A stretch of 64,000 nt of DNA from Camellia lanceoleosa (Eukaryota; Streptophyta; Magnoliopsida; Ericales; Theaceae). The stretch lies in NCBI GenBank assembly GCA_025200525.1, contig CM045759.1, forward strand, positions 4,526,001-4,590,000, in the 5' to 3' direction. This document shows, one piece after another, positions 10,528 through 23,400 of the stretch. Position 1 is the stretch's first letter. Each line of letters opens with the position of its first letter. The position numbers and the translations under genes were made by a program. The notes under the pieces are model-generated. The model had not been told where the DNA came from. It saw nothing but the letters and a program-made list of their open reading frames with translations, and searched no databases.

Positions 10528-11012
10528 TTGCGTTTGGTTAGCCTTTGGAATCATGATTCTAATACAAAATTTTCAAAATTTATAATCAAATACACAACTC
10601 AACTTAATTCAAAAATTAATTTCAAAACTTGTAACTAAACACACATCAAAACTTAATTCAAAATTCTGTTGATGATATAATGTTAAAAATAGTTAGTAAT
10701 GGAATTGATAAATTATTTTTATAAAAAATCTATTTTCTTTTTCTATATTTAAAAAATATCTAAAACAAATATATATATATATATATTTCAAATAACAGGT
10801 TGTAATTGCAAAAAAAAAAAAATCATTATTCTGGTCAACAGGCCGGACATCCGAGAGGACGATCGGTAGGCCCAATCTGTTATTTTCAAAATTCTTTTTA
10901 AAATTCATAAACAAATAAATTTTTCATTTTCAAAACTCAACTCACAATTTTACGCTCAAATCATAACTCTACTTTTAAAATCATAATTTTAAAACTAAAC
11001 CAAACAACCTTA
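10528..11012. mobile_element. MITE-like element with TTTGGTT-type inverted ends
   Basis: The left end (GTTGCGTTTGGTTAGC, later ATCATGATTCTAAT) and the reversed right end (GTTGTTTGGTTTAG, then ATTATGATTTTAAA) align as imperfect inverted repeats of about 35 bp. The interior is AT-rich with a TA microsatellite (10770-10789). Class uncertain. Confidence 0.5.
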
Positions 11013-11019
11013 GACTTTA

Positions 11020-12009
11020 GAGCAATTGTTTGGACGGACTGGATAAGGGGAGATTGTAATCCATTAAACTATTAGTCCTGGGATACATTGTCCCGAGACT
11101 ATTTGATTGGACTAAATTTGTATCCTATGTTTGTTTAGTTATGGGATTAGATGTCTGGATTGAACTATTTTTAGTTATCCAATGTTTGTTTGGGATATTA
11201 TGGAGAAGGATAAATGCTCAAATGACTATTTTATCCTTTTCAATTATACACTAAATAATAGCAATATTAAACATAGCTTTAATATTTTAATAATTTTTAA
11301 CTAGATTAAATAAAAATTTGTTTTATTTTATTTTTTGTACAATATTTTAATTATTTTAATTTATTATTTTCAATTAAATTAAATTTATAATTTATATTTT
11401 TTATTTAATATATAATTTTAAATTAACGACAATAAAAAATAATTTTATTTAATATATAAATTAAATTTTCAACAACATTAAAAAAATTTAATTTATAAGG
11501 CCATAATTTATAATTTATTATTTTTAAATAAATTTAATTTATAATTTATATTTTTTATTTAATATATAATTTTAAATTAACAACACTAAAAAAATAATTT
11601 AATTTAATATGTAAATTTAATTTTTTAACAACACTAAAAAAATTTAATTTATAAGGCCATAATTTATAATTTAATTTAATTTATAATTTATAATTAAATT
11701 TTTTATTTAATATATAATTTTAAATTAACAACACTAAAAAAATAATTTATAAATGTTTAAAAGACTATTTTATCATTTTCTAATTGTTTGCTAAGTAATA
11801 GCATGGAGGGTAAAATAGACATTTTACAAAATAATTCCATGGGATACCAATCTCACCCTCCTCATGGGATAGAATAGTCCTATATTTGTCGGACTAATAG
11901 TCCGGAAACTATTAATCCGGAGCAAAAAAAAATAAAACAAACAATAGACTATTAGTCCGTGAGACTAATAGTTTAATCTCACCCCTAATCCTTTAAAACA
12001 AACACACCC
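11020..12009 (-). mobile_element. 990-bp PIF/Harbinger-like TIR element, copy 1
   Basis: Flanked by TTA (11017-11019 and 12010-12012). The right end read outwards is GGGTGTGTTTGTTTTAAAG, and the left is GAGCAATTGTTTGGACGG followed by ATAAGGGGAGATT. A 988-bp relative sits at 58344-59331 in the opposite orientation with the same ends (GATAAGGGGAGATT, TAGTCCGG). The interior is AT-rich with several ~100-bp direct repeats (TTTAATTTATAAGGCC twice) and no transposase. Non-autonomous. Confidence 0.7.
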
Positions 12010-12057
12010 TTAATATAAGAAAATTATAGGTCAGCCTCGTGGTTTCTTCTTTTGCTC

Positions 12058-12138
12058 TATATATATGTGGACATTGAACTCTTCCATAATTCCCAAACAG
12101 AAGTGATTTTTTTTGTGCATAGATTAACGCTAGTGCTC
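12058..12138 (+). promoter_or_regulatory. TATA box and leader of the ankyrin/PGG gene
   Basis: TATATATAT at 12058-12066 lies about 75 bases before the ATG at 12139, a plausible spacing for a short leader. From the TATA box to about 12115 the sequence is duplicated at 14976-15040 (GAACTCTTCC, CCAAACAGAAGTGA in both). Inferred promoter; the transcription start is not visible. Confidence 0.5.
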
Positions 12139-12337
12139 ATGGAGTCTTCTAATATTGAAAATTGTGCAACCAAATTTGTGAATGACCTTTTTTTTTGGAA
12201 TTATAAATATGTGAATGACCTTGAAATAACAGAAGAAAAGGCAGCAGCAGGAGGAGACGAAGTAGGAGAAGGAGAAGAAATCGAAGAAGTAGAAGGAGAA
12301 GAACAAGAAAAAGCAGGAGGAGGAGAAGGAGGAGGAG
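12139..12337 (+). CDS. Ankyrin/PGG gene exon 1
   Basis: ATG GAG TCT at 12139, 66 codons plus one base, ending GAGGAG before a GTAAGG donor. It encodes [17 protein letters not shown], then an acidic Glu/Gly-rich tail. The tail has low complexity, so homology gives no support. The evidence is the TATA box just upstream, a good donor and the phase match to exon 2 (split Gly codon). The DNA GTGAATGACC occurs twice within 40 bp, a small internal duplication. Confidence 0.6.
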
Positions 12338-13018
12338 GTAAGGTTACATGTCATTATCATCAATTGCCTTATAATTTTCCTCTACATTGTTGTTTCTCGT
12401 ATAGTCCCTTTCTCAATCTCATTCTCTTTTCTTGTTGGGTTCACATATTTTGTTTTATATTTTTTGTAGGGGATATTACATATCAGTGTATTTTTACAAA
12501 TTAATTACAAATCAATAGAAGATTTTATCAACATTAATAATTAAAATTATATATTTTTTATTGATTTGTATTTATTTTACGGTAAATGTAATTTCCCCTC
12601 TTTTTTTTTTTAACTGTAACTTTTGATTTGAAACTCAAGGACATGTTCATCGTCAAAGAGTTTCTATGGCTTGCTCTCTCTCTCTCTATATATATATACA
12701 TACATATATTTGCAAGCATGTTCCATGTGCATTGGGTAATCTTACTGTGCTCAAAGGCACAACAGACTGTTGTGTTCTCTTGTGAGCATCGTCCTAAGTT
12801 TCTTTCAATAATCCGAATCGTTTATATTGTAAGGTTTGTTGAGTAAATTATCTATATAAAAAATCAAATTGATTAGATATTTGCAGCCCTATAATAAAAA
12901 CACATTCATTTCTATAAAAATTAATGATTAAAGTAATTTTCATAAATTTTTAAAAATAATTAGAACCTAATCATGAGATTATAAATATCCGATTAATTTC
13001 CTATAATATTAACGGTTC

Positions 13019-13068
<50 letters not shown>

Positions 13069-16000
13069 CAAGACAACCTTCTACAAAGAAACACAACAGA
13101 CTATTGTCCCTTGAAAGCAGAGCAGCACCCCAGATCCTGATCCATGCGCTCATGGACTACTGTTAGCAAATTTTATCCGTGTAATCTAATAAATGAAAAG
13201 CCACTTGTTGTTTAGGCTCCTTTGGAAATAAGGTATTTTAGTAATTTTTTGATTTTTTGGTTAAAATATAAAATAAAAAAAATTAGTATATTTGAAATGA
13301 CTTTTTGCGAAAAAATGTACAAAAAGTAGAAAGAAAAGAATTCTTTAATTTTTTGGTATAAATTATAGACTTTTTAATTTTTTTAATAATTTTTTGACTT
13401 TTTAACTAAAATGTTAACTTGCCAAATGAAATTTTAGTGTCATTAATTGTAGAAATTGTGTGTACAAAAAACTAACGTCATTTAACAATCTTACCTCAGC
13501 AATGATACCTACATAAATAAATATGTATATATATATTTGTCTTGTGATATAAAAAAAAAAAAAAAAAAAAAAAAGGTATTACAAAAAAAATTAGACCTAA
13601 TTTTTAAACTTGATATGACAATTAATTAGAATATTTAAGGTTGTAACACACTTTTTCATATCTTTCCTAAATATCAATCATATCATTTATATATTATTAG
13701 GTCTAAAAAATAGACTTATATATTATTTTCCTAAAAAAAATAGTAAGAAATTTAATAATGTATAGGATTATCCTCCACACTAAGGCATAGTTTGACACTT
13801 AAATTTTGGTAAGAATTTGAAAAAGGAAAGAGAAAGACAAAAGTTAAGTGTAATGTGAATAAAATATAATTATATTTCACGCATATTATACACATATTTT
13901 CATTTTTTTATTATTTAAAATCCCTTCCAAATTCATATTTCAAACCTAACATGCATAAAACTTTTTTATTCAACTACAAATTAACAAAAAGAAAAAAAGA
14001 AAAAGAGAGAGAATAAACTACAAATTGAATGTATAAAGATGATTTCCCATGCAAAATGTGGCTTTAACATTTTTTGATATTAGAGTACACATGTAGTCGT
14101 TAATTTCATGTGTGGACTTTACTTTACAAAGAGCATATATGTCTCCACCACACATTCTTTTTTTCGGTTCAATTCCTGCTATATATGTCGGGTCCATTGT
14201 CCTTCTGTTCCAAATTAGGGATAGTTGATTGGCCATGTCGTTCTTAAGATTATCAATGGTGTCCGAAATGCATCTTGAAATGAGTTGTATAATATAAATT
14301 TAAAATTAGTATGATATGAGTTTCATCTAAAATAATTTTGATTTATAAATGTATTTTTCTGAATATTTTTTTAGATTTGTAATATTAACGTTAATAAAAA
14401 TGAGTTAGTTGGAACTCCAAGAACCCCTACTAATTTTTTTCCGGAGTTGGAGAACAGAGGTTTACATATTTGACAAACAAAAATGTCATATACAAAATTC
14501 ACAAAAATGTTAACACTACAACATATAAGAGTTTATACAATTGAATTGTAGCGTGTGACATTAAGGTTATGAGATTCATGAAATTTTTGGTAACTTATTG
14601 AATGTAATTGGTTATTGAAAGAAAGATATAAAAAAAAAACTATACACTATTTTCTTCATAGTCAAGTTGTGGCTTCTCCAATTATATGAACTATTTGGTT
14701 CTATTTTTGAACCATTAATTTTTCATCCTACTTGACTATTGCATGTTGTTCATTGGGATAGGAAAAAGTTTAGAAATACAAAAACCGATTACATAACTAA
14801 ACATAAACACAAATCTCTAGTATGATTTTGTAAGTCTCAAATATATGTGAAAAAGATTGTGTCCAAATTTGATAATAGGTTTTCATGTACAACTGGAAGA
14901 AGTGTACAGCTCAAGGTGTCCTTACTTTATTCTGGCCCACCAAACAACTTATTGTAGCAGTTCTCTCTCTCTCTCTATATATAGACATGAAAACTCTTCC
15001 GTAATCCCCAAAGAGAAGTGAGTAGTTTTGTGAGAGATCAACACCAGCCAACTGACTTTCGAAGTTGTATTTAAATGAAGAGTGACTGAAGATTAAGAAC
15101 AACTCATATATTTTTATATTATTTAATATATAAATAATAAATGTTAAACAAGTCAATTAACGAGTCAAATTTATGAACCGAACTTTAGTATATGTTGATT
15201 TATTCATTAAAAATTTAACCAACTTGACCTTGAGTTCAAACACACAAAAAAAAAATTAATAAACTAATTTCAAACGAGCTCGTATCAAGTCGAGTTCAAG
15301 TCTCACGAACAATTCTATTTATTTCCAGGCGTGGAGAAACAGTATTGGAAGTATGTACCACTATACAAAGCTGCTCTAACAGGAGACTGGAAAAAAGCCA
15401 AAAGAATCATTGATGGAGATAGAGATGCACTCACAGCCAAGATCACCCAAGACGGGGAGATTGCACTCCACGTGGCAGTTGCAACAGGTGTCGTAAAATT
15501 ATATGCAAGATTTATCATAAAAAAATAATTAATAGATGACCCCTGCAATGCAGGGATTAATTTTTTTAAAATATTAATTTTAATTTAAAATATTTATTTT
15601 AGAAATTTTAACCCTACCATTATATAAAAGTATTTGCATGCTTAAATATAACGGTTCTTATAGTTTAGAATTTGTGTCATTTTGATCCATAACTTTTTAA
15701 TTGTGATACATTTGACATTGAATTTTGAATTTTGTTCTAGGACAATTGAAGATACCATGGGATTTTTCAAGGATAAAATAGTCAATTTGATAAAATATAA
15801 ACTAATTTGACAAAAGTAAATGTCAAAAAAATATTTTTGAATTTTTAAAAATTATTTCTACTCACTAAAGATAAAATTATGTAAAACTAATAAATCTTTT
15901 TATTTATTTATTTTTTTACCAAATTAATTTTTATTATGTGTTTGGATGATAATCATGTAATGGGTGATTTTTTTTGTTTTCATTAAATTAATTTATATTT

Positions 16001-19000
16001 TTACAAAAGTCAAATATGTCAACAATTTTGATATTATTATTAAACCAATCCATTAAATCAAAAAATTCAAAACTAAAAACATTTCATATATTAAATATGT
16101 CGATTACACATCAAAAGCTTAACAACTACCCATTACATGATTATCATCCAAACATATAATAAAAATTAATTTGGTAAAATAAATAAATAAATAAATGTCT
16201 AAAAGACTTATCAATTTTACATAATTTTATCTTTGGTGGATAGAAATAATTTTTAAAAAATTTTAAAAAAAATTTGACATTTATTTTTGTCAAATTAGTT
16301 TATATTTTATCAAATCAACAATTTTGCCCTTGAAATTAAGCAGTGGCATCTTCAATTGTCTTTATTTGGAACAAGATTCAAAATTTATGGTCAAATATGT
16401 CACGATTGAAAAGTTAGGGACCAAAATGACACGAGTCCTAAACTCTAGGGGTTGTTAGTGTAATTCGCCCTATAATTAATGATAAAGCACCAATAAATCT
16501 CAAAATGTGATCTTATGAACTGTTTAGTCATTTCTTTTTTTCTTTTTTTATGAACCCAAAGGTCTCATTAAAATAGAAACTACACAAAAGGGTAATCACC
16601 TACATGTTTTGGTTTAATTTTTGAGAGATAAAAGTGAGTTGGTGGTGACTTATGCTAGTTGTTTGTTTCATGACTTATGCCTTATTGCTATTTGTTTTGT
16701 TGTTCTGTCTTTTGTTCTGTTTTTTAGAGTTTGGGTGTTTGATTGGCTTCTTGCCAATCTTGGGTCAAGTGCATGATGCTTAGTGCACTTCCCTAATTTG
16801 TTGATGTATTGTTGATTGTATCTTGCTTTATCATCAATAAATCTTTATTTTGCTGATCAAAAAAAAAAAAAGAAAAAAAAAAGTGAGTTTCTTCCGAATG
16901 TGAAATTACACATTTGGGCAATCCGCACTATAGAGGTTTTGAATTTTCCCTTATTCTTGAACAAATCCCATATTACAAATAAGAACGTAACATTCTAATG
17001 TAACACTTCAATAACGTAACACACTAAAAAACTCTTTAGTGTACTTTTTCCAAACGTAACAATGTAACACTCCGAACTTTTCTCAAATATAACACTTCAA
17101 TATAACATATTTCAATATAACACAAAAAATCTGGATAATGCTTGTTACCCCAAGCATGGGTGTGCTATCCCACAATTAGTGAAACAACTATATCAAAACA
17201 CTGCATATAGTCTAGTTATGTATGATTTGCCACTATGCAAAAAATGGAGAGGGATAATAAAGATGGTTAGAGGCCAGTGGTTCGAAGACACGGAGCAAAA
17301 AGGACATGGAGCAAAAAAACATGGAGCAAGAAGGATGGGTCAGTCATTCATACCATTTTTGTGGATGACATTCCAAATTCGATGAACCCAAGAAGACTGC
17401 ATGTACTATTTTCCAACTATGGTGTTGTGAGGGATGTTTTTATCCCTTTTAAGAGAAGGAAAACAACACACACTAGATTTGGTTTTGTGCGGTTTGACTG
17501 CCTAGTTACAGCAGATATGGTGGTTCAAAAAGCAAATGGCCTATGGTGTGATGATAAAGCTCTAAAGGTTAAAATGGCAGAGTTTGGAAAGGAGGAGGAA
17601 ATGAAGCAGAGGTCAGTACAACTGAATGCTACCACAGATGTCACAGGAAAGAACAAAGTTGTCTCTGTTATGCAAAGAGGGAGTAAGTCTTATGCTCAGG
17701 TAGTTACAGATGGAGGAACACCATCTACGACAACCATAACTGTTCAAGCATTTGGAAAAGGCAATGGTTGGTTGTATGAGTGTGTGATTGTAAGGCTAAA
17801 GTCATCTTGCTTTGTAATTGAGTTCAAGAAAGAGTTGGTGAACAGGAGCTTGGGGGATATCTAGTTAAAAGTAGGTGGCGATAGAGACATTTTACTCTCA
17901 TTTAATTCAGTGGAGATGATGAAAGATAAGCTCATTCTAATGGAAAGATGGATTAGGAAGTGGAGTGAGTATGTTAAAGAATGGAAATAGGGTATGGCCA
18001 TTGACCAAGAAATGTTTGCTTGGCTTACTTGCTATGGGGTACCTCCAAATCTGTGGCGCTACAATACGTTTACTAACATAGGGAGGCTACGAGAAGAGGT
18101 TGTTAGTATAGATGATGATACATTGAGGCTCAAAAGTCTTCAATGTGGCAAGGTGATGATAGTTACATCATGTATGAAATCCAATAATTTTACCATTAAT
18201 CTGGAGTGCAAAGGTATAATCTACCTAGTGAAGATTTGTGAGGAACAGATTATTATTTCTAAGGTGATAACGAAGCAGTGCAATAGCCATTCTCAGCATG
18301 GGGATGGTGACAACCTGAGTTCAAACAATGAGGCTGATGATATCAGTACAAAATTAGGTAGCAAGATAGATGTTGAAGATGATGATGTGGCTGCCTACGT
18401 GGAAGAGGCAGAAAGGGAGTCGATACAAAGAGAAAAAAAATGGCGCATGCTCTATCAGATGTCATGGGGAAAGATAATACAGGGTAGAGTGTTTCTATGG
18501 TGGAAGAAACAAATGTGTCATATATTGGAGGTGCATGTGATGATAGGTGTGCAGACAAAATGGTGGGCTCTATGCATAGCATGAGTAGAGGAAGTTGAAG
18601 AGTTTATGATGAATTATTCATTCCGAGTTTCATTAGAAGTTTGAGTGGGTCTGAGTGTAATGGGTCTGGTTTAAACTTAGAGGTAGTGTTATGTAAGGCC
18701 CAAGGAATGTAGAATAGGGTTGGCTTGGCCCAGGGAGTAAGTGGCTCAAGTGGCCCAGCTAATCCAATTATTAAGGACAACATTCAGTCTGTTAGTGGGG
18801 TTGTGGCCCAAGCCTAAACACAAATTGATAGAGGTAGTGGTGTAAATCTAGGCAACCTTGGGGGAAGCTCACGTTCTCTATCTCAGATAGGAATCAGAAA
18901 AGGAAAGGGGTGACAAGGAAGATATGGAATAAAGAAGGAAGAATGAATCTTGGTAACAATATAGTTGGATCAACGGTAAACTTAAAGAAAGAAGTAGTTT

Positions 19001-20354
19001 TTAGATCAGTTGTGGCTGTAATTTCACTCTCAATGGCAAGTGAGTCCAGTCGAGGAAGGTTGTTACTTAATAAGGTAGAAGCTACTCTACAGCTTGGGCG
19101 AGCTCTTGGGTTAAATTATGATGATAAAGAGGAGGAGGTGGTGAGCAAACTCATGGAATTAGACACTAAGGATAAGGAAATGGTGTAAAAAAGGGTTGGG
19201 AGTTGCCAGTTAAATGGCTATTTCTAGGAGGCTTAGGAGAAATTTTATTTACAAATGAAGCTCTTGTCATGGAATATAGAAGGGGTCTTAGATAGCCAAA
19301 ACAAATGAAGAAAAATAAAAAAAGTGCTTAAGGAAAGGAAAATTGACATGGTGCTCTTGCAAGAAACTAAGAAAGAGGTAATATGTGTAGAGCTTGTGAA
19401 TTCTATTTGGGCAGGAGACAAAGTGGAGTTTATGTCAGTTGATTTGAAGGGTGCGTTTGTTGGTCTGCTCTGTATTTGGAATCCTGAAGTATTTCAACTT
19501 AGTGATTGTTGCTGCAACAGGAATTTTATTCTTCTCTCAGGTATGATCTTTTTTAACTTTTGTTGCGTAATTGTGAATGTGTATAGGCTGCATGATTCTG
19601 TTACAAGAAAAGGGGTATGGGATATTTTAGTAAGGCTCAAAACACAGTTTTTGTTCCCATGGTGTTTAGAGGGTGACTTCAATGAAATTAGATATGCTTT
19701 AGAAAGAAAAAGTAGGGATAAGGGGATGAGGGAGTTCAATGAAATGATTGATTAGTTGGAGGTGTCTGATCCAACAATGTGTGGAAGGAAGTTTAAATTT
19801 TGTAACTCACAAGAAGGTGAGAGATAGAGCAGAATTGGCAGATTTCTATTAAATCCAGAATGGTTACAGGTAGGGGTGTGTATGGGTCGGTTCGAGTCAG
19901 GTTTATCCTCGAACTGGCAGCCGAACCGAATACATCGGGTGAAATGAAAGGTTATCCATTGTTGACTGGCCATTAGTTCAAAATCGATTGAATCAAACCA
20001 TGTGGTTTGACGGTCAGTTTGGTCGGTATTAGAAATGATAAAAAATAAATAAAATGAAAAATGAAGAGTGGAGAGGAAGAAAGACAAGATAGACACCGTC
20101 GTTCAAAGCTATCGCCATGATTAGCACCACCACCATAGAACAATGCCATCGCCATCTTCTACTATAGAACAATACCAACATCGTTGATATACCACCAGCG
20201 ATCAATGTTGATTGCCATTATCAATTTTTTCGGAGAAGGCATATTAAGATTCAGAGGAATGGAGCTTGAAAAGGCCAAAGGGTTTGGGGAAGAGAGAGTC
20301 GAAATGCATGAGAGAGAGATGACCAGTGTAATAGAAAAGAGAATGATATTTAAT

Positions 20355-20407
<53 letters not shown>

Positions 20408-23400
20408 GGAAAATAGAGATGTACCCTTCTACGCGAAAGAGAGAGTAAATAAAATGAAAATGAAATAGTGGAGAGAGAAATCAATGCATTAATGGAAGAG
20501 ATATACAAAGATTTTTATGGAAAAATGAGAGAGGTTAGATGCAATGGTGGAAAAATGGTTAGCATTTTTGTGGGAAGATGAGTCAAAGGTAATGAATGCC
20601 TCAAGGAGAGAACCATCAATGTTGACAGAGAGCATATCAACTTAATTAATGTATATTGTAGAGAAGAGGCAACAGTTTCAATATGAGAGAGAGAGAAAGA
20701 GGAACCATTAGAAATTGGTGAAGATCCCTAGATTACACATAAAATATAATTGAATTACACAAATAACAATACAATAGGTGGGGAAAATATTATATAATAT
20801 ATGGATATATGTCGGTCGAGTTAGGTTGTACGGGTTTATTTATATAAAACAGCTATTCGACCAAAAATCCACAAAAAAATGTTCAATTTTACCCATAGCC
20901 AACCAAATAGCTTTTCGAAATCACCTATTTCTGGTTGGGCCGGTCGGATTCATCAGTTTGGTTGGATCTTTGAACAGCCCTACTTGCAGGTGTTTAATTT
21001 TAAGCTTTGGGGTTTACCTAAACTAATCTCTGATCATTACCCCATCTTAATAATGGAAGATGAGAGAGATTGGGGGTCCTAGACCTTTTAGGTTTTTTAA
21101 ATGCCTAGTCTAAAGTTCTTTCCTTTTGTGGAGAAAACTTGGTTTGAGTTAAATGTGATGGGTTAGGCAGGGTTTAAGTGCTTGGTAAAATTCAAAGCCT
21201 TGAAAGCTACTTTAAAGAAGTAGAACATTGAGGTGTTTGGAAATGTACAGAACAAGCTAAAAGTCACTGAGGAGGAAGCACATGTCCTTGATTTGGTTGC
21301 TGAAGACAGGGCATTATCTGAAGTGGAATTGGCTAAGAGAAGGGATTTGAAGGGTGGAAGCTTAGAAGCTGAGTAGAATGGTGCAGTGGATGTGGATCCA
21401 AAAGTGTAGACTTAATTGGGCAATTAAGGGTGATAGGAACACCTCATTTTTCCATGCTATGGCAAGTTATATGAGCAATAGAAATGCTCTATGCTCAATT
21501 CTTGTGAATGGGGTTAGTATTAAGGACTCTCTAGGTGTTAAAGCAAAGGTGATGAACCATTTTAACAATAATTTCCTAAGTCTTGGAAGGTAAGGCCTAT
21601 CTTAAGAGGTCCATTTCAATCCATTGGGGATGGCCATGACACGGGCTTTCTGGAGGTAGAGTTCTCAGAGGAGGAAATCAAATGTTCTATCAAATCTTGT
21701 GAGGGGAATAAGGCTCCTAGGCCATATGCTAATATGAGATTTTTTTTCAGAAATGTTGGAGCATAGTAAAGGATAATGTTGTGCATTATATGAGGGATTT
21801 TCACCATAATGCTAAGTTGGTTAGAGGGTTAAATAACTCTTTCATAGCTTTAACCCCAAAGTTAGAGAACCCATCTAGCCTGAATGATTATAGGCCAATC
21901 AGTTTAGTTGGTCCCTTGTATAAGATATTGGCTAAGGTATTATCAAACATATTGAAACAAGTGATGTCAAGGATTATAAGTGAAACTCAATCAGCTTTCA
22001 TAAGGGGCAGGAACATCTTAGATGGCATACTTTTTGCTAATGAGATAGTAGATGGTTGGAAGAAAGATAAGGGCAGAGGGATTGTGCTTAAACTTGATTT
22101 TGAGAAAGCTGATGACTCAGTTAACTCGGAATTTCTATTTTCTATGCTGTCAAACTTTGGTTTTGGGACCAAGTGAGTGAGTTAGATGAAGGAATGTGTT
22201 GCAACTACCAAAATTTTAGTGTTGGTAAATGGGTTACCAACCCTAGAGTTTGCCCCTCAGAAGGGTCTTAGACAGGACGACCCATTGTCACAATTTCTGT
22301 GCAACATTGTGGCTGAAGCTCTTAACATTTTGTTGGATAGGGCTAAGTATCTGGGTCTAATCAGAGAGGTCTCTGTAGGCTCAAGTGGCCTGAAGATCAC
22401 ATACCTAACGTTTGCAAATGACACCACCCTATTTTGTGAAGCTGAGTGGGAGGAGTTAATTAATATAAAGAGAATACTGATGTCCTTTGAAATCATGTCA
22501 GACCTTATGATTAATTACCATAAAAGTGTGGTATATGGGGTAAGGATTTCTGATGAGCTTGGGATGGAGTTTGCAGCAAGTTTGAATTGCAACCATCAAA
22601 AGTTGCCTCTAAAATGCTTAGGTCCATTAGATGCCAGTCCAAGTAAAAAAAGTACTTGACAACCAGTGATTAATAGATGTAAACAAAGACTTGCCTCCTA
22701 GAAGAGAAGATTTCTGTTTTGTGCAAGTAGGTTAACTTTGATTAAGTCTGTTCTTGCTAGTTTGCCTATCTATTATCTCTCACTCTTCAAGATGCATGAG
22801 ATGGTAGCTAAAAAGATTGAAAGAATTCAATTTGCTTTCTTATGGGGTGGTTCAGATCTCAGGAGGAAAGTGCATCTGGTTAAATGAGGGGATGTTGCTA
22901 AAAGTAAAACCAAATGAGGGTTGGACATTAGGAGAATCAGAATTATGAATGTGTGTCTCTTATTGAAGTGGTGGTAGAGGTTTGGAGCAGAAGGAAAATC
23001 TTTATGGAAGGAGGTCATTTGTGGGAAGTACATTGAGAAAGGTAGTGAATGCTTTCCATCATCTAAGAGGAATAATAGAATGTCTAAGATATGGGGTGAC
23101 ATAATCAATGTTGTTGCTACTAGGGCTGAACTTCTTCATTTCTTTAGGAGTAATGCAACTGTTTTGATTGGTGATGGTAGAAGAGCAAAGTTTTGGTCTA
23201 ACAGTTGGTCAAGTGGTGTTTTCCTAAGAGAGGAGTTTCCTAGGCTCTATTCATTATGATAGAACAAAGATGGGTCTGTGAAGTTGTTTCATAACATAAG
23301 ATATGCTGTTGGGAATTGGGTCTTTAATTTTAGAAGGTCCTTTTTTGCTTGAGAGGAAGAGGAGTTGATTAGATTGAAGGTGTATCTTAGTAGTTTCCCA

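Noticed and set aside
12130..12363. Minus-strand Ser/Phe/Cys-rich frame
   Set aside because: Shadow of the GA-rich coding sequence of ankyrin exon 1.
20184..20468. Frame with a long Arg/Glu run
   Set aside because: GA microsatellite inside the hAT element in the LINE.
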